Origin: an uncultured Bacteroidota bacterium
GTDB taxonomy: Bacteria; Bacteroidota; Bacteroidia; Flavobacteriales; Flavobacteriaceae
Length of the DNA stretch: 64,000 bases
Assembly (NCBI GenBank): GCA_902509675.1
Contig: CABWYN010000002.1
Coordinates: forward strand, 1-64,000
Reading direction: 5' to 3'
This document shows positions 55,586-61,714 of this stretch, one piece after another; within the stretch, counting starts at the first letter, position 1; the number at the start of each line of letters is the position of its first letter. The notes beneath the pieces are model-generated. The model was given only the letters and a program-made list of their open reading frames with translations, ran no database searches and had not been told where the DNA came from. Made by a program: the position numbers and the translations under genes.

Positions 55586-56732
55586 CATAGAAAGAAACCA
55601 ACAGAGAAGCCATACAGCCAAGAAAACTTACTGTTCCAAAAACTACTAAATAATTAACCGCTTCAATTGAAACAGGATAGGCCAATGAGGGAGTTATCAT
55701 AAATAATGAAAAGTTGTTTTGTAAAAGCAATAAAATTGATCCTAAAAACAACCCAGTAACACACCCAAAGAGAGAAATAATCCAACCCTGATAAAGAAAT
55801 ATTTTTCCGATTTCTTTTTGAGGAAGCCCTAAAATCAAAAGTGTTTTTAGGTTTCTTCTTTTTTCTAGAACCATCATTATTAAAGCGCCAAACATATTAA
55901 AAAGAGCAACAATAACAATCATTGAAAAAATCATATATATAGCGGCTTGCTCTGTTCTAAGCATTTTATACAAACTGCTGTTTTGTTCAATTTTGTTTTT
56001 TACAGAAAAGTTTTCCCCAAAAAAAGATCGAATTTCTTTCTCGTTAGAAGAGGCATCATAGATGTCAATTGAGCTTACTAAACCATCATCGATGCCAAAA
56101 AGAGATTGTCCGAATTCGTAACTGGCAAAAACTAAGCTCGAATTAAGATCCTCGTTTAAGCTAAAAATACCTGAGGCTAATGCTTTTTTAGATTTTAGAA
56201 CATCTTTTTCAGAAAAAATCTGCCCCTTCCCAGGCTTGGGGGAATAAAAAGTTAAAGGATTTATTTGGTCATTGACAACAATTCCTAAATCATAGGCAAG
56301 ATTCCACCCAACAACAACATCTGACTCATTGAGCCAAGCTCCTTCATACAAAAGAGAGTCAATATTCTTTTTTGGAAAACGGCCGTCGACTGCCTTAAGC
56401 CTAACAATTTGGTTGTTGTTGTTTATAGAAACAAGAGCCTTATCTTCAATAGATTTAGAGTAATAAACGCCCTTGTTGTCTAAAAAGTCCTTTATTTCAT
56501 CACTGAACAGAAATGTCTTACCTTTTTTTGGAGAGATTTTTAATTCAGGGGAAACATTTGATATGAATTTAAGGCTGTAGTTTTTAAGACCAGAAAAGCC
56601 AGACAAAACAACTATCATTGCTGCCGAACTAACAATAACTCCCAGAACAGCAAGTAACGACATGTAGTTAACAGCGGTGTTTTTGCTTTTGGTTGAAAAG
56701 TACCTTATTGAGATGTATCTAGAAAAGTTCAA
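55551..56732 (-). CDS. ABC transporter permease (FtsX/LolC-like)
   Basis: A 393-residue inner-membrane protein with one N-terminal helix (residues 22-45), a large periplasmic domain (about 50-260) and three C-terminal helices with the FtsX core (MVIVALFNMFGALIMMVLEKRR). That layout fits lipoprotein-releasing LolC/E-type or MacB-type permeases. Without an adjacent ATPase gene the partner cannot be named. It lies 3 bp after rbfA and overlaps the dus gene at its 3' end. Confidence 0.86.
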   Translation of the reverse strand: MNFSRYISIRYFSTKSKNTAVNYMSLLAVLGVIVSSAAMIVVLSGFSGLKNYSLKFISNVSPELKISPKKGKTFLFSDEIKDFLDNKGVYYSKSIEDKALVSINNNNQIVRLKAVDGRFPKKNIDSLLYEGAWLNESDVVVGWNLAYDLGIVVNDQINPLTFYSPKPGKGQIFSEKDVLKSKKALASGIFSLNEDLNSSLVFASYEFGQSLFGIDDGLVSSIDIYDASSNEKEIRSFFGENFSVKNKIEQNSSLYKMLRTEQAAIYMIFSMIVIVALFNMFGALIMMVLEKRRNLKTLLILGLPQKEIGKIFLYQGWIISLFGCVTGLFLGSILLLLQNNFSLFMITPSLAYPVSIEAVNYLVVFGTVSFLGCMASLLVSFYVKKSIPQISQQ

Positions 56733-56735
56733 AAA

Positions 56736-57098
56736 CTATTTTTTTAAAGGGTTGTCTAGTCCTTTTAACGAGTCTTCAATTTTTTCGATATAGTCTAAAG
56801 AATCATCCAGGAAGAAAATAAGCTCAGGAACTTTCCTTAATTGTTTTTTTGCCTTTTGCGCAACTTCGTGCCGAATTCTTCCTGATATTTTTGAAACCTC
56901 GCCTAAAATTTGATCACTCATCTCAGAAGGAAAAATACTCAAATAGATTTTGGCAACAGAAAAATCAACAGTAACTAAAACTTTAGTTACCGACAAAAGA
57001 ATTCCATAGTTGCCCTCTTTTTTTATTCTTCTTTGTAAAATTTCTGCTATGTCTTTTTGAAGGAGTTTTGAAACCTTTTTTTGACGTGTCGTTTCCAT
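56736..57098 (-). CDS. rbfA: 30S ribosome-binding factor A
   Basis: Assembly factor for 30S, associated with 16S 5'-end maturation and cold adaptation. The 120-residue protein is a KH-fold type with TTRQKKVSKLLQKDIAEILQ at the N-terminus, followed by VTVDFSVAKIYLSIFP and RKVPELIFFLDDSLDYIEKI, the last being a conserved RbfA signature (ELxFxxDxSxxxxxxI). Its start is ATG. It lies just ahead of the ABC permease. Confidence 0.93.
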   Translation of the reverse strand: METTRQKKVSKLLQKDIAEILQRRIKKEGNYGILLSVTKVLVTVDFSVAKIYLSIFPSEMSDQILGEVSKISGRIRHEVAQKAKKQLRKVPELIFFLDDSLDYIEKIEDSLKGLDNPLKK

Positions 57099-57151
57099 TT
57101 GTTAAAATTAGACTATTTAAACGGTTAAATTAAATAAAAATAAATTTAACC

Positions 57152-57159
57152 TAAATTTG
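57152..57159 (+). promoter_or_regulatory. -7 box for mce (possible leaderless transcript)
   Basis: TAAATTTG matches TAnnTTTG and ends 4 bases before the GTG start at 57164, so the transcript would start at about the start codon. Confidence 0.4.
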
Positions 57160-57163
57160 TAAA

Positions 57164-57565
57164 GTGATAACAAAAATTGAACATATAGGAATTGCAGTAA
57201 ATGATCTAAAAGCATCCGAGGAACTTTTTAAAAGGCTTTTGGGAAAAAAACCATACAAGAAAGAAGAGGTTGCGTCAGAAGGCGTGACAACTTCTTTTTT
57301 TAAAATTGGTGAACAAAAAATCGAGTTGCTTAAGGCAAGCTCAGAAGATTCACCGATTCAAAAATTTATTGAAAAAAGAAGAGAAGGTGTTCACCACATT
57401 GCGCTGCACGTTGACAGCATAGCCGCAGAGGTCAAAAGAATGCAAGGCTTAGGATTTGAATTTATTTCAACTAAGCCAAAAAAGGGGGCAGATAACAAGA
57501 TGATCGTTTTCCTTCACCCAAGAACAACAAATGGCGTGCTAGTAGAGCTTTGTGAAGACGTGTAG
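57164..57565 (+). CDS. mce: Methylmalonyl-CoA epimerase
   Basis: Interconverts the R and S forms of methylmalonyl-CoA between propionate/branched-chain degradation and the mutase. The 133-residue VOC-fold protein has KIEHIGIAVNDLKASEELFK, GVTTSFFKIGEQKIELL, the metal-binding HHIALHVDSIAAEVKRM segment and a late VFLHPRTTNGVLVELCE, all characteristic. It starts at GTG. The mutase genes are not in this window. Confidence 0.93.
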   Translation: MITKIEHIGIAVNDLKASEELFKRLLGKKPYKKEEVASEGVTTSFFKIGEQKIELLKASSEDSPIQKFIEKRREGVHHIALHVDSIAAEVKRMQGLGFEFISTKPKKGADNKMIVFLHPRTTNGVLVELCEDV

Positions 57566-57570
57566 GATGT

Positions 57571-57601
57571 TTTGTGATTACCGAAACATTCATTAATATT
57601 G
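57571..57601 (+). promoter_or_regulatory. Promoter for tRNA(CAT)
   Basis: TTTG (57571-57574), exactly 19 bases, then TAATATTG (57594-57601), one mismatch from TAnnTTTG. The predicted start near 57607 is about 5 bases upstream of the mature tRNA. The promoter lies just after the mce stop. Confidence 0.6.
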
Positions 57602-57611
57602 CAAACTATTT

Positions 57612-57685
57612 GGTCCTATAGCTCAGTTGGTTAGAGTAGATGACTCATAATCATTTGGTCCCTGGTTCGAGCCCAGGTGGGACCA
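57612..57685 (+). tRNA. tRNA with anticodon CAT (elongator Met, or Ile2)
   Basis: A 74-base cloverleaf: acceptor GGTCCTA pairs with TGGGACC (one G-T), the anticodon stem GATGA/TCATT closes loop CTCATAA with anticodon CAT, and T-arm CCTGG/CCAGG is perfect. The discriminator is A and CCA is not encoded. It is not the initiator, which lacks a 1-72 pair; here G1-C72 is present. Elongator Met and lysidine-modified Ile2 both carry CAT and I cannot separate them safely by eye; the TTGGTC variable loop is like Ile2. Its 3' end is the left boundary of the restriction-modification island. Confidence 0.95.
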
Positions 57686-57687
57686 CC
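57663..57687. repeat. Left attachment-like direct repeat (tRNA T-arm and acceptor)
   Basis: This 25-base stretch covers the 3' part of the T-arm, the acceptor strand and the discriminator of tRNA(CAT). It recurs at 60137-60161 with 21 of 25 identical positions, including the exact 14-mer CAGGTGGGACCACC (57674-57687 and 60148-60161). Duplication of a tRNA 3' end is the normal result of site-specific integration into a tRNA gene. Confidence 0.78.
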
Positions 57688-57690
57688 CTT

Positions 57691-57717
57691 AAAACCCTTC
57701 TTCTTGAGGGGTTTTTT
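57691..57717 (+). terminator. Rho-independent terminator after tRNA(CAT)
   Basis: AAAACCCTTC, loop of about 5 bases, then GAGGGGTTTT and T residues. The stem has one G-T pair. A very similar hairpin follows the right attachment repeat at 60165-60190, so the terminator too appears to have been duplicated or shared. Confidence 0.8.
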
Positions 57718-57739
57718 GTTTTTTAGAACCAAAATATCC

Positions 57740-57763
57740 TTTGGGGTTCCATTTGGGGTTCCA
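57740..57763. repeat. Tandem 12-bp repeat with TGGAACCC/GGGTTCCA core, left end of island
   Basis: TTTGGGGTTCCA occurs twice head to tail (57740-57751, 57752-57763). The core GGGTTCCA returns four more times at the right end of the island (60056-60095). Candidate arm-type sites for a tyrosine recombinase; that role is inferred. Confidence 0.65.
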
Positions 57764-57785
57764 TTTCATTGATTTTTAATTTGAG

Positions 57786-57809
57786 AAAGTGTAAAAGCAA
57801 TTACACTTT
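57786..57809. repeat. 24-bp inverted repeat upstream of the methyltransferase
   Basis: Arms AAAGTGTAA and TTACACTTT surround a 6-base spacer AAGCAA. The reverse complement matches the element at 59918-59941 in 21 of 24 positions. It lies 119 bp before the methyltransferase start. It could be a shared operator for the two genes or one end of the island. Confidence 0.75.
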
Positions 57810-57892
57810 AATTTAGAATTAACAAAGTTTAATATCCTTTTTCCGATTAGTAATTAAAATTATTAGGGACACGAAATTAATTTAAATACAGA

Positions 57893-57923
57893 GTTGTTGT
57901 TTTTAAAAATAAATGTAGTTTCG
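57893..57923 (+). promoter_or_regulatory. Probable promoter for the methyltransferase
   Basis: GTTG (57893-57896), 19 bases, then TAGTTTCG (57916-57923), one mismatch in each element. It ends 5 bases before the ATG, so the transcript may be leaderless. Confidence 0.4.
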
Positions 57924-57928
57924 TAACC

Positions 57929-59152
57929 ATGTATAACCATGATGAAAAACTTTATTCCATTTCAGAACTTGCTGACATTTTAGGCGTTACAAAGGAAACT
58001 TTGAGAAGGTGGGATAGGTCGGGAAAATTAAAAGCCATTAGAGATAACAAAGGTTATAGAAAGTATCCAGAAGCTAATTTAAAATCTATTCCTGAGTTTT
58101 GTTTCTGGTTTGACAAATCTGAACATAAAAAAGAAAACCCTAAAAGAGATTACAGTGTTATTGAACTTTTTGCTGGTGCCGGAGGAATGGCACTAGGTTT
58201 TGAAAAATCAGGGCTAAAATCACTTGTACTAAACGAAATTGACAAATACGCTTGTGAAACTTTAAGAAATAATCGTCCAAAATGGAATATCCTTGAGGGT
58301 GATGTAAAAAAATTTTCATTCTCAAAGTATAAAAATAAAGTTGATATTGTAAGTGGGGGGTTCCCTTGCCAAGCCTTTAGTTATGCTGGAAAAAAACTTG
58401 GTTTTGAAGACGCTAGAGGAACCTTGTTTTTTGAATTTGCAAGGGTTGTTAAAGAAACTATGCCAAAAATATGTGTAGGTGAAAACGTAAGAGGTTTATT
58501 CATGCACGATTCTGGAAAAACACTAAAAGGGATGGTTGATGTATTAGATGAAATAGGGTATAAGGTAATTAGTCCTAAAATATTAAAAGCCATTTTTTAT
58601 AAAGTTCCTCAAAAACGAGAAAGAGTAATCATTGTTGGTGTTAGAAAAGATTTAAAAATTGATTTTACCTTTCCAAAACCAGTAAATAAAGTTTATACTA
58701 TGAGGGACGTACTCTTCAAAGGAGATTTGTATGATTCCGATGTTCCTGAAAGTTTGGGAAGCAAATATCCTAATGATAAAAAGAAGGTATTGAAATTAGT
58801 TCCACAAGGTGGGTATTGGAGAGATCTTCCTTTAAAAATTCAAAAAAAGTATATGGGTAAAAGTTTTTATTTAGGAGGAGGGAAAACAGGAATGGCAAGA
58901 AGGTTAAGTCTAGACGAACCATCTTTAACTGTAACCACAAGCCCTGCTCAAAAACAAACAGAAAGATGTCACCCTATTGAAACAAGACCGTTACAAATTA
59001 GAGAATATGCAAGAGTTCAAACTTTTCCTGACAATTGGATGTTTTCTGGCTCAGTCTCACAACAATATAAACAAATCGGCAATGCGGTTCCTGTAAACTT
59101 AGCCTATTATTTAGGATGTCAGTTGGTAAAAAGTTTAAACTCTTTAGAATAA
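57929..59152 (+). CDS. DNA cytosine-C5 methyltransferase with N-terminal MerR-like HTH
   Basis: Protects host DNA by methylating cytosine at C5. The 407-residue protein has all key motifs: I FAGAGG (81-86), IV with catalytic Cys in FPCQAF (145-150), VI ENVRG (185-189), VIII QKRERVIIVG (228-237), the target-recognition region roughly 240-340, IX REYARVQTFPD (358-368) and X QIGNAVPVN (382-390). Residues 8-55 (SISELADILGVTKETLRRWD) form a MerR-type helix-turn-helix in front of the enzyme, unusual but known in other self-regulating methyltransferases. Only the ATG at 57929 is available. The restriction gene follows 7 bp away in convergent orientation. Confidence 0.93.
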   Translation: MYNHDEKLYSISELADILGVTKETLRRWDRSGKLKAIRDNKGYRKYPEANLKSIPEFCFWFDKSEHKKENPKRDYSVIELFAGAGGMALGFEKSGLKSLVLNEIDKYACETLRNNRPKWNILEGDVKKFSFSKYKNKVDIVSGGFPCQAFSYAGKKLGFEDARGTLFFEFARVVKETMPKICVGENVRGLFMHDSGKTLKGMVDVLDEIGYKVISPKILKAIFYKVPQKRERVIIVGVRKDLKIDFTFPKPVNKVYTMRDVLFKGDLYDSDVPESLGSKYPNDKKKVLKLVPQGGYWRDLPLKIQKKYMGKSFYLGGGKTGMARRLSLDEPSLTVTTSPAQKQTERCHPIETRPLQIREYARVQTFPDNWMFSGSVSQQYKQIGNAVPVNLAYYLGCQLVKSLNSLE

Positions 59153-59159
59153 AGGGGTG

Positions 59160-59867
59160 TTATATTTTTATTTTTTCTATTTGTTTTGCAAGGATTTGAC
59201 AAGCTTCGTCTAGTTTCGATTTTGCGTTGTGATTATTAGCAAGATTGGTTAAACTTTTGATTAAACAATTGTAAAAGTCTTCATAACCGGATATTCTATA
59301 CCACAAGTCTTCCCCAATTAAAACAGGAAATCTATTTTCAATATTTTTATAATGAGTACTTAAAGAATCATATTCTCCGTAAAGAACTCCTACGAAAATA
59401 TCTTCAATTCTAACATCTCTATCACCGTTCTGTTTTAACAGTCTATATCCTCCGTGTAGCTCATTAATTATTGGAGTAACATCACCCGAGTTTATAGTAT
59501 TTGGCCCTGCCTTTAATTGACAATATTTATACCTGCCATCAACTTTGTCTTCAAACTCAATGTCCAGACCTCCTCCAACTGAACCTTTAACATTTGAAAA
59601 TATGTCTACAACCATGTTCTGAACATTTGAACCAAAAGAAGTAGAAATACTACTACCTAAGATTCTTGGATACATTAAAGATTTGGCAAGACTAAGAGGA
59701 TCTGAATTTCCAAAACCAAAATTGGATAAATAATAAATTAAAAATGGATTTATATTATAAGAAGATAACTTAGAATGTTTTTTCAAACCATTGTTAATCA
59801 AATTTTGAAAAATTTTTTTTTCAAAAATTTCGCAAGCTTTTTTGAGTAACCTGTTTTTGTCATCCAT
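59160..59867 (-). CDS. Type II restriction endonuclease, PmeII/EcoO109I-like
   Basis: A 235-residue protein predicted to cut the site that the adjacent methyltransferase protects. The catalytic pattern is GGGLDIEFEDKVDGRYKYCQ with Asp102, then QLK (117-119) in QLKAGPNTINSGDV, a PD-(D/E/Q)xK variant. This block matches what I recall of the PmeII/EcoO109I family (the EcoO109I site is RGGNCCY). The N-terminal third is mostly helical. Recognition sequence not proven. It is convergent with the methyltransferase, so each gene has its own promoter. Confidence 0.78.
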   Translation of the reverse strand: MDDKNRLLKKACEIFEKKIFQNLINNGLKKHSKLSSYNINPFLIYYLSNFGFGNSDPLSLAKSLMYPRILGSSISTSFGSNVQNMVVDIFSNVKGSVGGGLDIEFEDKVDGRYKYCQLKAGPNTINSGDVTPIINELHGGYRLLKQNGDRDVRIEDIFVGVLYGEYDSLSTHYKNIENRFPVLIGEDLWYRISGYEDFYNCLIKSLTNLANNHNAKSKLDEACQILAKQIEKIKI

Positions 59868-59871
59868 AATT

Positions 59872-59879
59872 TAAATATA
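59872..59879 (-). promoter_or_regulatory. Possible -7 box for the endonuclease gene
   Basis: TATATTTA on the reverse strand is one base from TAnnTTTG and ends 4 bases before the ATG at 59867. No -33 element matches. Confidence 0.3.
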
Positions 59880-59917
59880 GCTTTTTTTGAGGTATTTGTT
59901 TCCTATATAGGTAATTC

Positions 59918-59941
59918 TAAGTGTAACTGCTTTTACATTTT
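59918..59941. repeat. 24-bp inverted repeat upstream of the endonuclease
   Basis: Arms AAGTGTAA and TTACATTT around CTGCTT. It is the mirror image of the element at 57786-57809 (21 of 24 matches after reversal). Relative to the endonuclease gene it has the same orientation as the other copy has to the methyltransferase, 51 bp from the start. A short TTAGAATTA beyond each copy is also shared. Confidence 0.75.
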
Positions 59942-60025
59942 AGGGTGATTTCCAGTACAAAAAAATACTGATAATTTTCTTTCAAAAGTTAAAGTCCAAA
60001 CCGGACTCTAACCAGACCTAATCAT

Positions 60026-60053
60026 AAAAAGTGATTTAGCTAACTCACTTTTT
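60026..60053. repeat. 28-bp near-perfect palindrome
   Basis: AAAAAGTGATTTAGC followed by TAACTCACTTTTT; 13 of 14 base pairs match. It could fold into a hairpin with a T tail or be a protein site. It lies between the endonuclease and the GGGTTCCA cluster. Confidence 0.6.
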
Positions 60054-60055
60054 GG

Positions 60056-60073
60056 TGGAACCCCGGGGTTCCA
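60056..60073. repeat. 18-bp perfect palindrome with GGGTTCCA core
   Basis: TGGAACCCCGGGGTTCCA is fully self-complementary and carries two of the repeat cores in inverted orientation. Confidence 0.75.
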
Positions 60074-60076
60074 TTA

Positions 60077-60095
60077 TGGAACCCTAAGGGTTCCA
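60077..60095. repeat. 19-bp inverted repeat with GGGTTCCA core
   Basis: TGGAACCCT, one A, AGGGTTCCA. It follows the previous palindrome by 3 bases and carries two more cores. Confidence 0.75.
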
Positions 60096-60136
60096 CTCAC
60101 AATTGTAACTGCCTGATAATCAGTAATGTTTAGGTA

Positions 60137-60161
60137 TGGTTATAGTACAGGTGGGACCACC
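60137..60161. repeat. Right attachment-like direct repeat
   Basis: Diverged copy of the tRNA(CAT) T-arm and acceptor (21 of 25 positions, with the exact 14-mer CAGGTGGGACCACC at 60148-60161). The upstream part of the tRNA is absent, so it is a remnant and not a second tRNA gene. Confidence 0.76.
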
Positions 60162-60164
60162 AAC

Positions 60165-60190
60165 AAAACCCCTCCTTGAGAGGGGTTTTT
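60165..60190 (+). terminator. Terminator-like hairpin next to the right repeat
   Basis: AAAACCCCTC, loop CTTGA, GAGGGGTTTT and more T. It resembles the terminator after tRNA(CAT) and stands in the same place relative to the repeat. Confidence 0.7.
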
Positions 60191-60204
60191 ATTTTCTTAA
60201 GGAC

Positions 60205-60228
60205 ACTGTTTTTTATAAAAAAAACAGT
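60205..60228. repeat. 24-bp inverted repeat upstream of the NTF2-like gene
   Basis: ACTGTTTTTT, 4-base spacer, AAAAAACAGT: 10-bp arms. It lies 33 bp before the ATG at 60262 and may be an operator or a weak terminator; no consensus promoter was seen beside it. Confidence 0.55.
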
Positions 60229-60261
60229 AATTTCAAAAAACTAATCTTAAACAACTATTAA

Positions 60262-61182
60262 ATGAAAAACTATATAATTTACTTAATGATATTATGCTTT
60301 TCTTTTTCTTTTGCACAAAAGAAAGTTAACGGAAAGCTATACATTGAACATCCAGCAATGGAAACTGTCGAACAGTTTAATAAAGCTTTTGTTGCAGGTG
60401 ATCTCGAAACAATTAAAAGCCTTGTCGATGACAATTTTTATTGGAGAAACTCAACAATGAGAACTGAACCCGGGACTCTACAACAGCTCCTAAATAGGTC
60501 TAATTACCTTAGTAAAAATATTGTAAACTTTGAAATTAAACATTATGGAGGCGCATATCCAGACGCTTTAGAGTATACAAAAGACAACATATTAGAAGTA
60601 ATGACGTGGACCTGGATGTCAGGATATGACAAGAACACAGGAGTAGAGCTTGACATGCCTAGGTATGCTAGTTTTAGAATGAATAAGGAAGGAAAAATCC
60701 GCTCTGTTAATATTATGGATGATCAAGTACTTTGGAACAAAGCATATGACGCATGGGACACCAGAGCTAACGGAGTTATTTACAAAGACCATCCGCTAGT
60801 TACGAAAGTGAGGCTAATGATGCAAGATTATCAAACTCAAGATGTTGAAAAAATAAAGAGCAATTATACTGAGTCCACTAGGTTTTATGATGTTATGAAT
60901 TCTCCGATTAACGAGTTTAAAACATTAGAAGAAGAGTTTGCTCAATTTAATCAGTACATGGAAGTATTAGAACTAGTCGATATAAGAGAAAGTGGCTACC
61001 CTGATGTTCTGGATTACGAAGGAAACGGCATGGTGGTTATTTCTTGGTGGGAAATGGAGTTTAGAAATAGAAAGTCAGGCAACACCAGTACGATTAAACA
61101 GCACATACAGCATGCTTTTAATGAAAAGGGAGAAATTATAAGAGAAGATTATTATTTTAATCCTGCTCAGCTTCCTCAATAA
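60262..61182 (+). CDS. Exported protein with two tandem NTF2-like domains
   Basis: A 306-residue protein with a signal peptide (MILCFSFSFAQ, no lipobox). The N-terminal half starts ETVEQFNKAFVAGDLETIKS with a DNFYWRNS strand; the second half repeats the pattern from about residue 180 (VRLMMQDYQTQDVEKIKSNY ... RFYDVM), each ending in a motif like GKIRSVNIMDDQ or GEIIREDYYF. Two SnoaL/NTF2 folds in tandem are the reading; the function is unknown. It lies just outside the island and has a terminator after it. Confidence 0.78.
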   Translation: MKNYIIYLMILCFSFSFAQKKVNGKLYIEHPAMETVEQFNKAFVAGDLETIKSLVDDNFYWRNSTMRTEPGTLQQLLNRSNYLSKNIVNFEIKHYGGAYPDALEYTKDNILEVMTWTWMSGYDKNTGVELDMPRYASFRMNKEGKIRSVNIMDDQVLWNKAYDAWDTRANGVIYKDHPLVTKVRLMMQDYQTQDVEKIKSNYTESTRFYDVMNSPINEFKTLEEEFAQFNQYMEVLELVDIRESGYPDVLDYEGNGMVVISWWEMEFRNRKSGNTSTIKQHIQHAFNEKGEIIREDYYFNPAQLPQ

Positions 61183-61205
61183 AAAGAGTTATTAAAAACA
61201 ACAAG

Positions 61206-61234
61206 AAAAAACCTGCTTTTTGAGCAGGTTTTTT
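61206..61234 (+). terminator. Rho-independent terminator
   Basis: AAAAAACCTGCT, loop of 5 bases, AGCAGGTTTTTT. A 12-bp stem with T tail, just after the NTF2-like gene. Confidence 0.85.
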
Positions 61235-61249
61235 AATTAACCCTATATT

Positions 61250-61711
61250 TTGACCACAAGTAAGTTTTTTGAAGTTTTTAAAACGAGTACAATTTTTATA
61301 ATGTCGGCAATGTACATTACCATTGGGGTTAAACATTTTTCAGACCCGATATATTTTGTTAACATCACACCCCCTTTTGTTCCGTTCAAAGAAGGAGCCG
61401 TATACATTACTGGGATTATAGAAATTTTAGCAGGGGTTATGATTCTATTTAAAAGATCAAGAGCTCAAGGCGCTTATTTGCTGATTTTTTTATTAATTAT
61501 TGTGTTCCCCGCCAACATATATCTCTATATTTCTGAGTTGCCAAGGGATCTTCTAGGGATAACTAAAAATCAAGCTTTAATGAGGCTTCCTTTTCAAATA
61601 CCCTTATTAATTTTAGCGTATTGGCATTCACAAAGTAACTCTCCAGCTTGGCTAACAAGGCTGTCTTTTATTGTTTTCTTACCAACAATAGTATACTTCA
61701 TCTCCCTTTAG
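61250..61711 (+). CDS. DoxX-like membrane protein
   Basis: A 153-residue protein with four membrane helices, containing MSAMYITIGVKHFSDPIYFV, TGIIEILAGVMILFKRSRAQ and YLLIFLLIIVFPANIYLYIS, as in DoxX-type proteins. The start is TTG at 61250 (TTSKFFEVFKTS). Function unknown. It starts 16 bases after the terminator of the previous gene, so a promoter overlapping this region is likely but was not identified. It converges with the M1 peptidase gene. Confidence 0.75.
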   Translation: MTTSKFFEVFKTSTIFIMSAMYITIGVKHFSDPIYFVNITPPFVPFKEGAVYITGIIEILAGVMILFKRSRAQGAYLLIFLLIIVFPANIYLYISELPRDLLGITKNQALMRLPFQIPLLILAYWHSQSNSPAWLTRLSFIVFLPTIVYFISL

Positions 61712-61714
61712 TAA

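Larger units (their letters stand above)
57674..60161. mobile_element. tRNA-anchored restriction-modification island with no integrase
   Basis: A 2.47-kb segment bounded by direct repeats of the tRNA(CAT) 3' end. Moving inward from either end there is a GGGTTCCA repeat cluster, then a mirrored 24-bp inverted repeat, then a gene. It contains only a cytosine-C5 methyltransferase and a convergent endonuclease, with no recombinase or transfer gene. Mobility is inferred from the flanking repeats and is not proven. Confidence 0.68.

Noticed and set aside
57740-57763. The 12-bp tandem as a mini CRISPR array or phase-variable tract
   Set aside because: Only two units, no spacers and no cas genes; repeat copies at the far end of the island fit an end or arm site better.
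57712-57770. A peptide M-K-W-N-P-K repeat on the reverse strand as the start of a lost integrase
   Set aside because: The frame is very short and the repetition follows from the 12-bp tandem; no longer integrase-like sequence is found.
60137-60161. A second, broken tRNA gene at the right end
   Set aside because: Only the T-arm and acceptor are present; no D-arm or anticodon stem can be folded upstream, so it is an attachment remnant.
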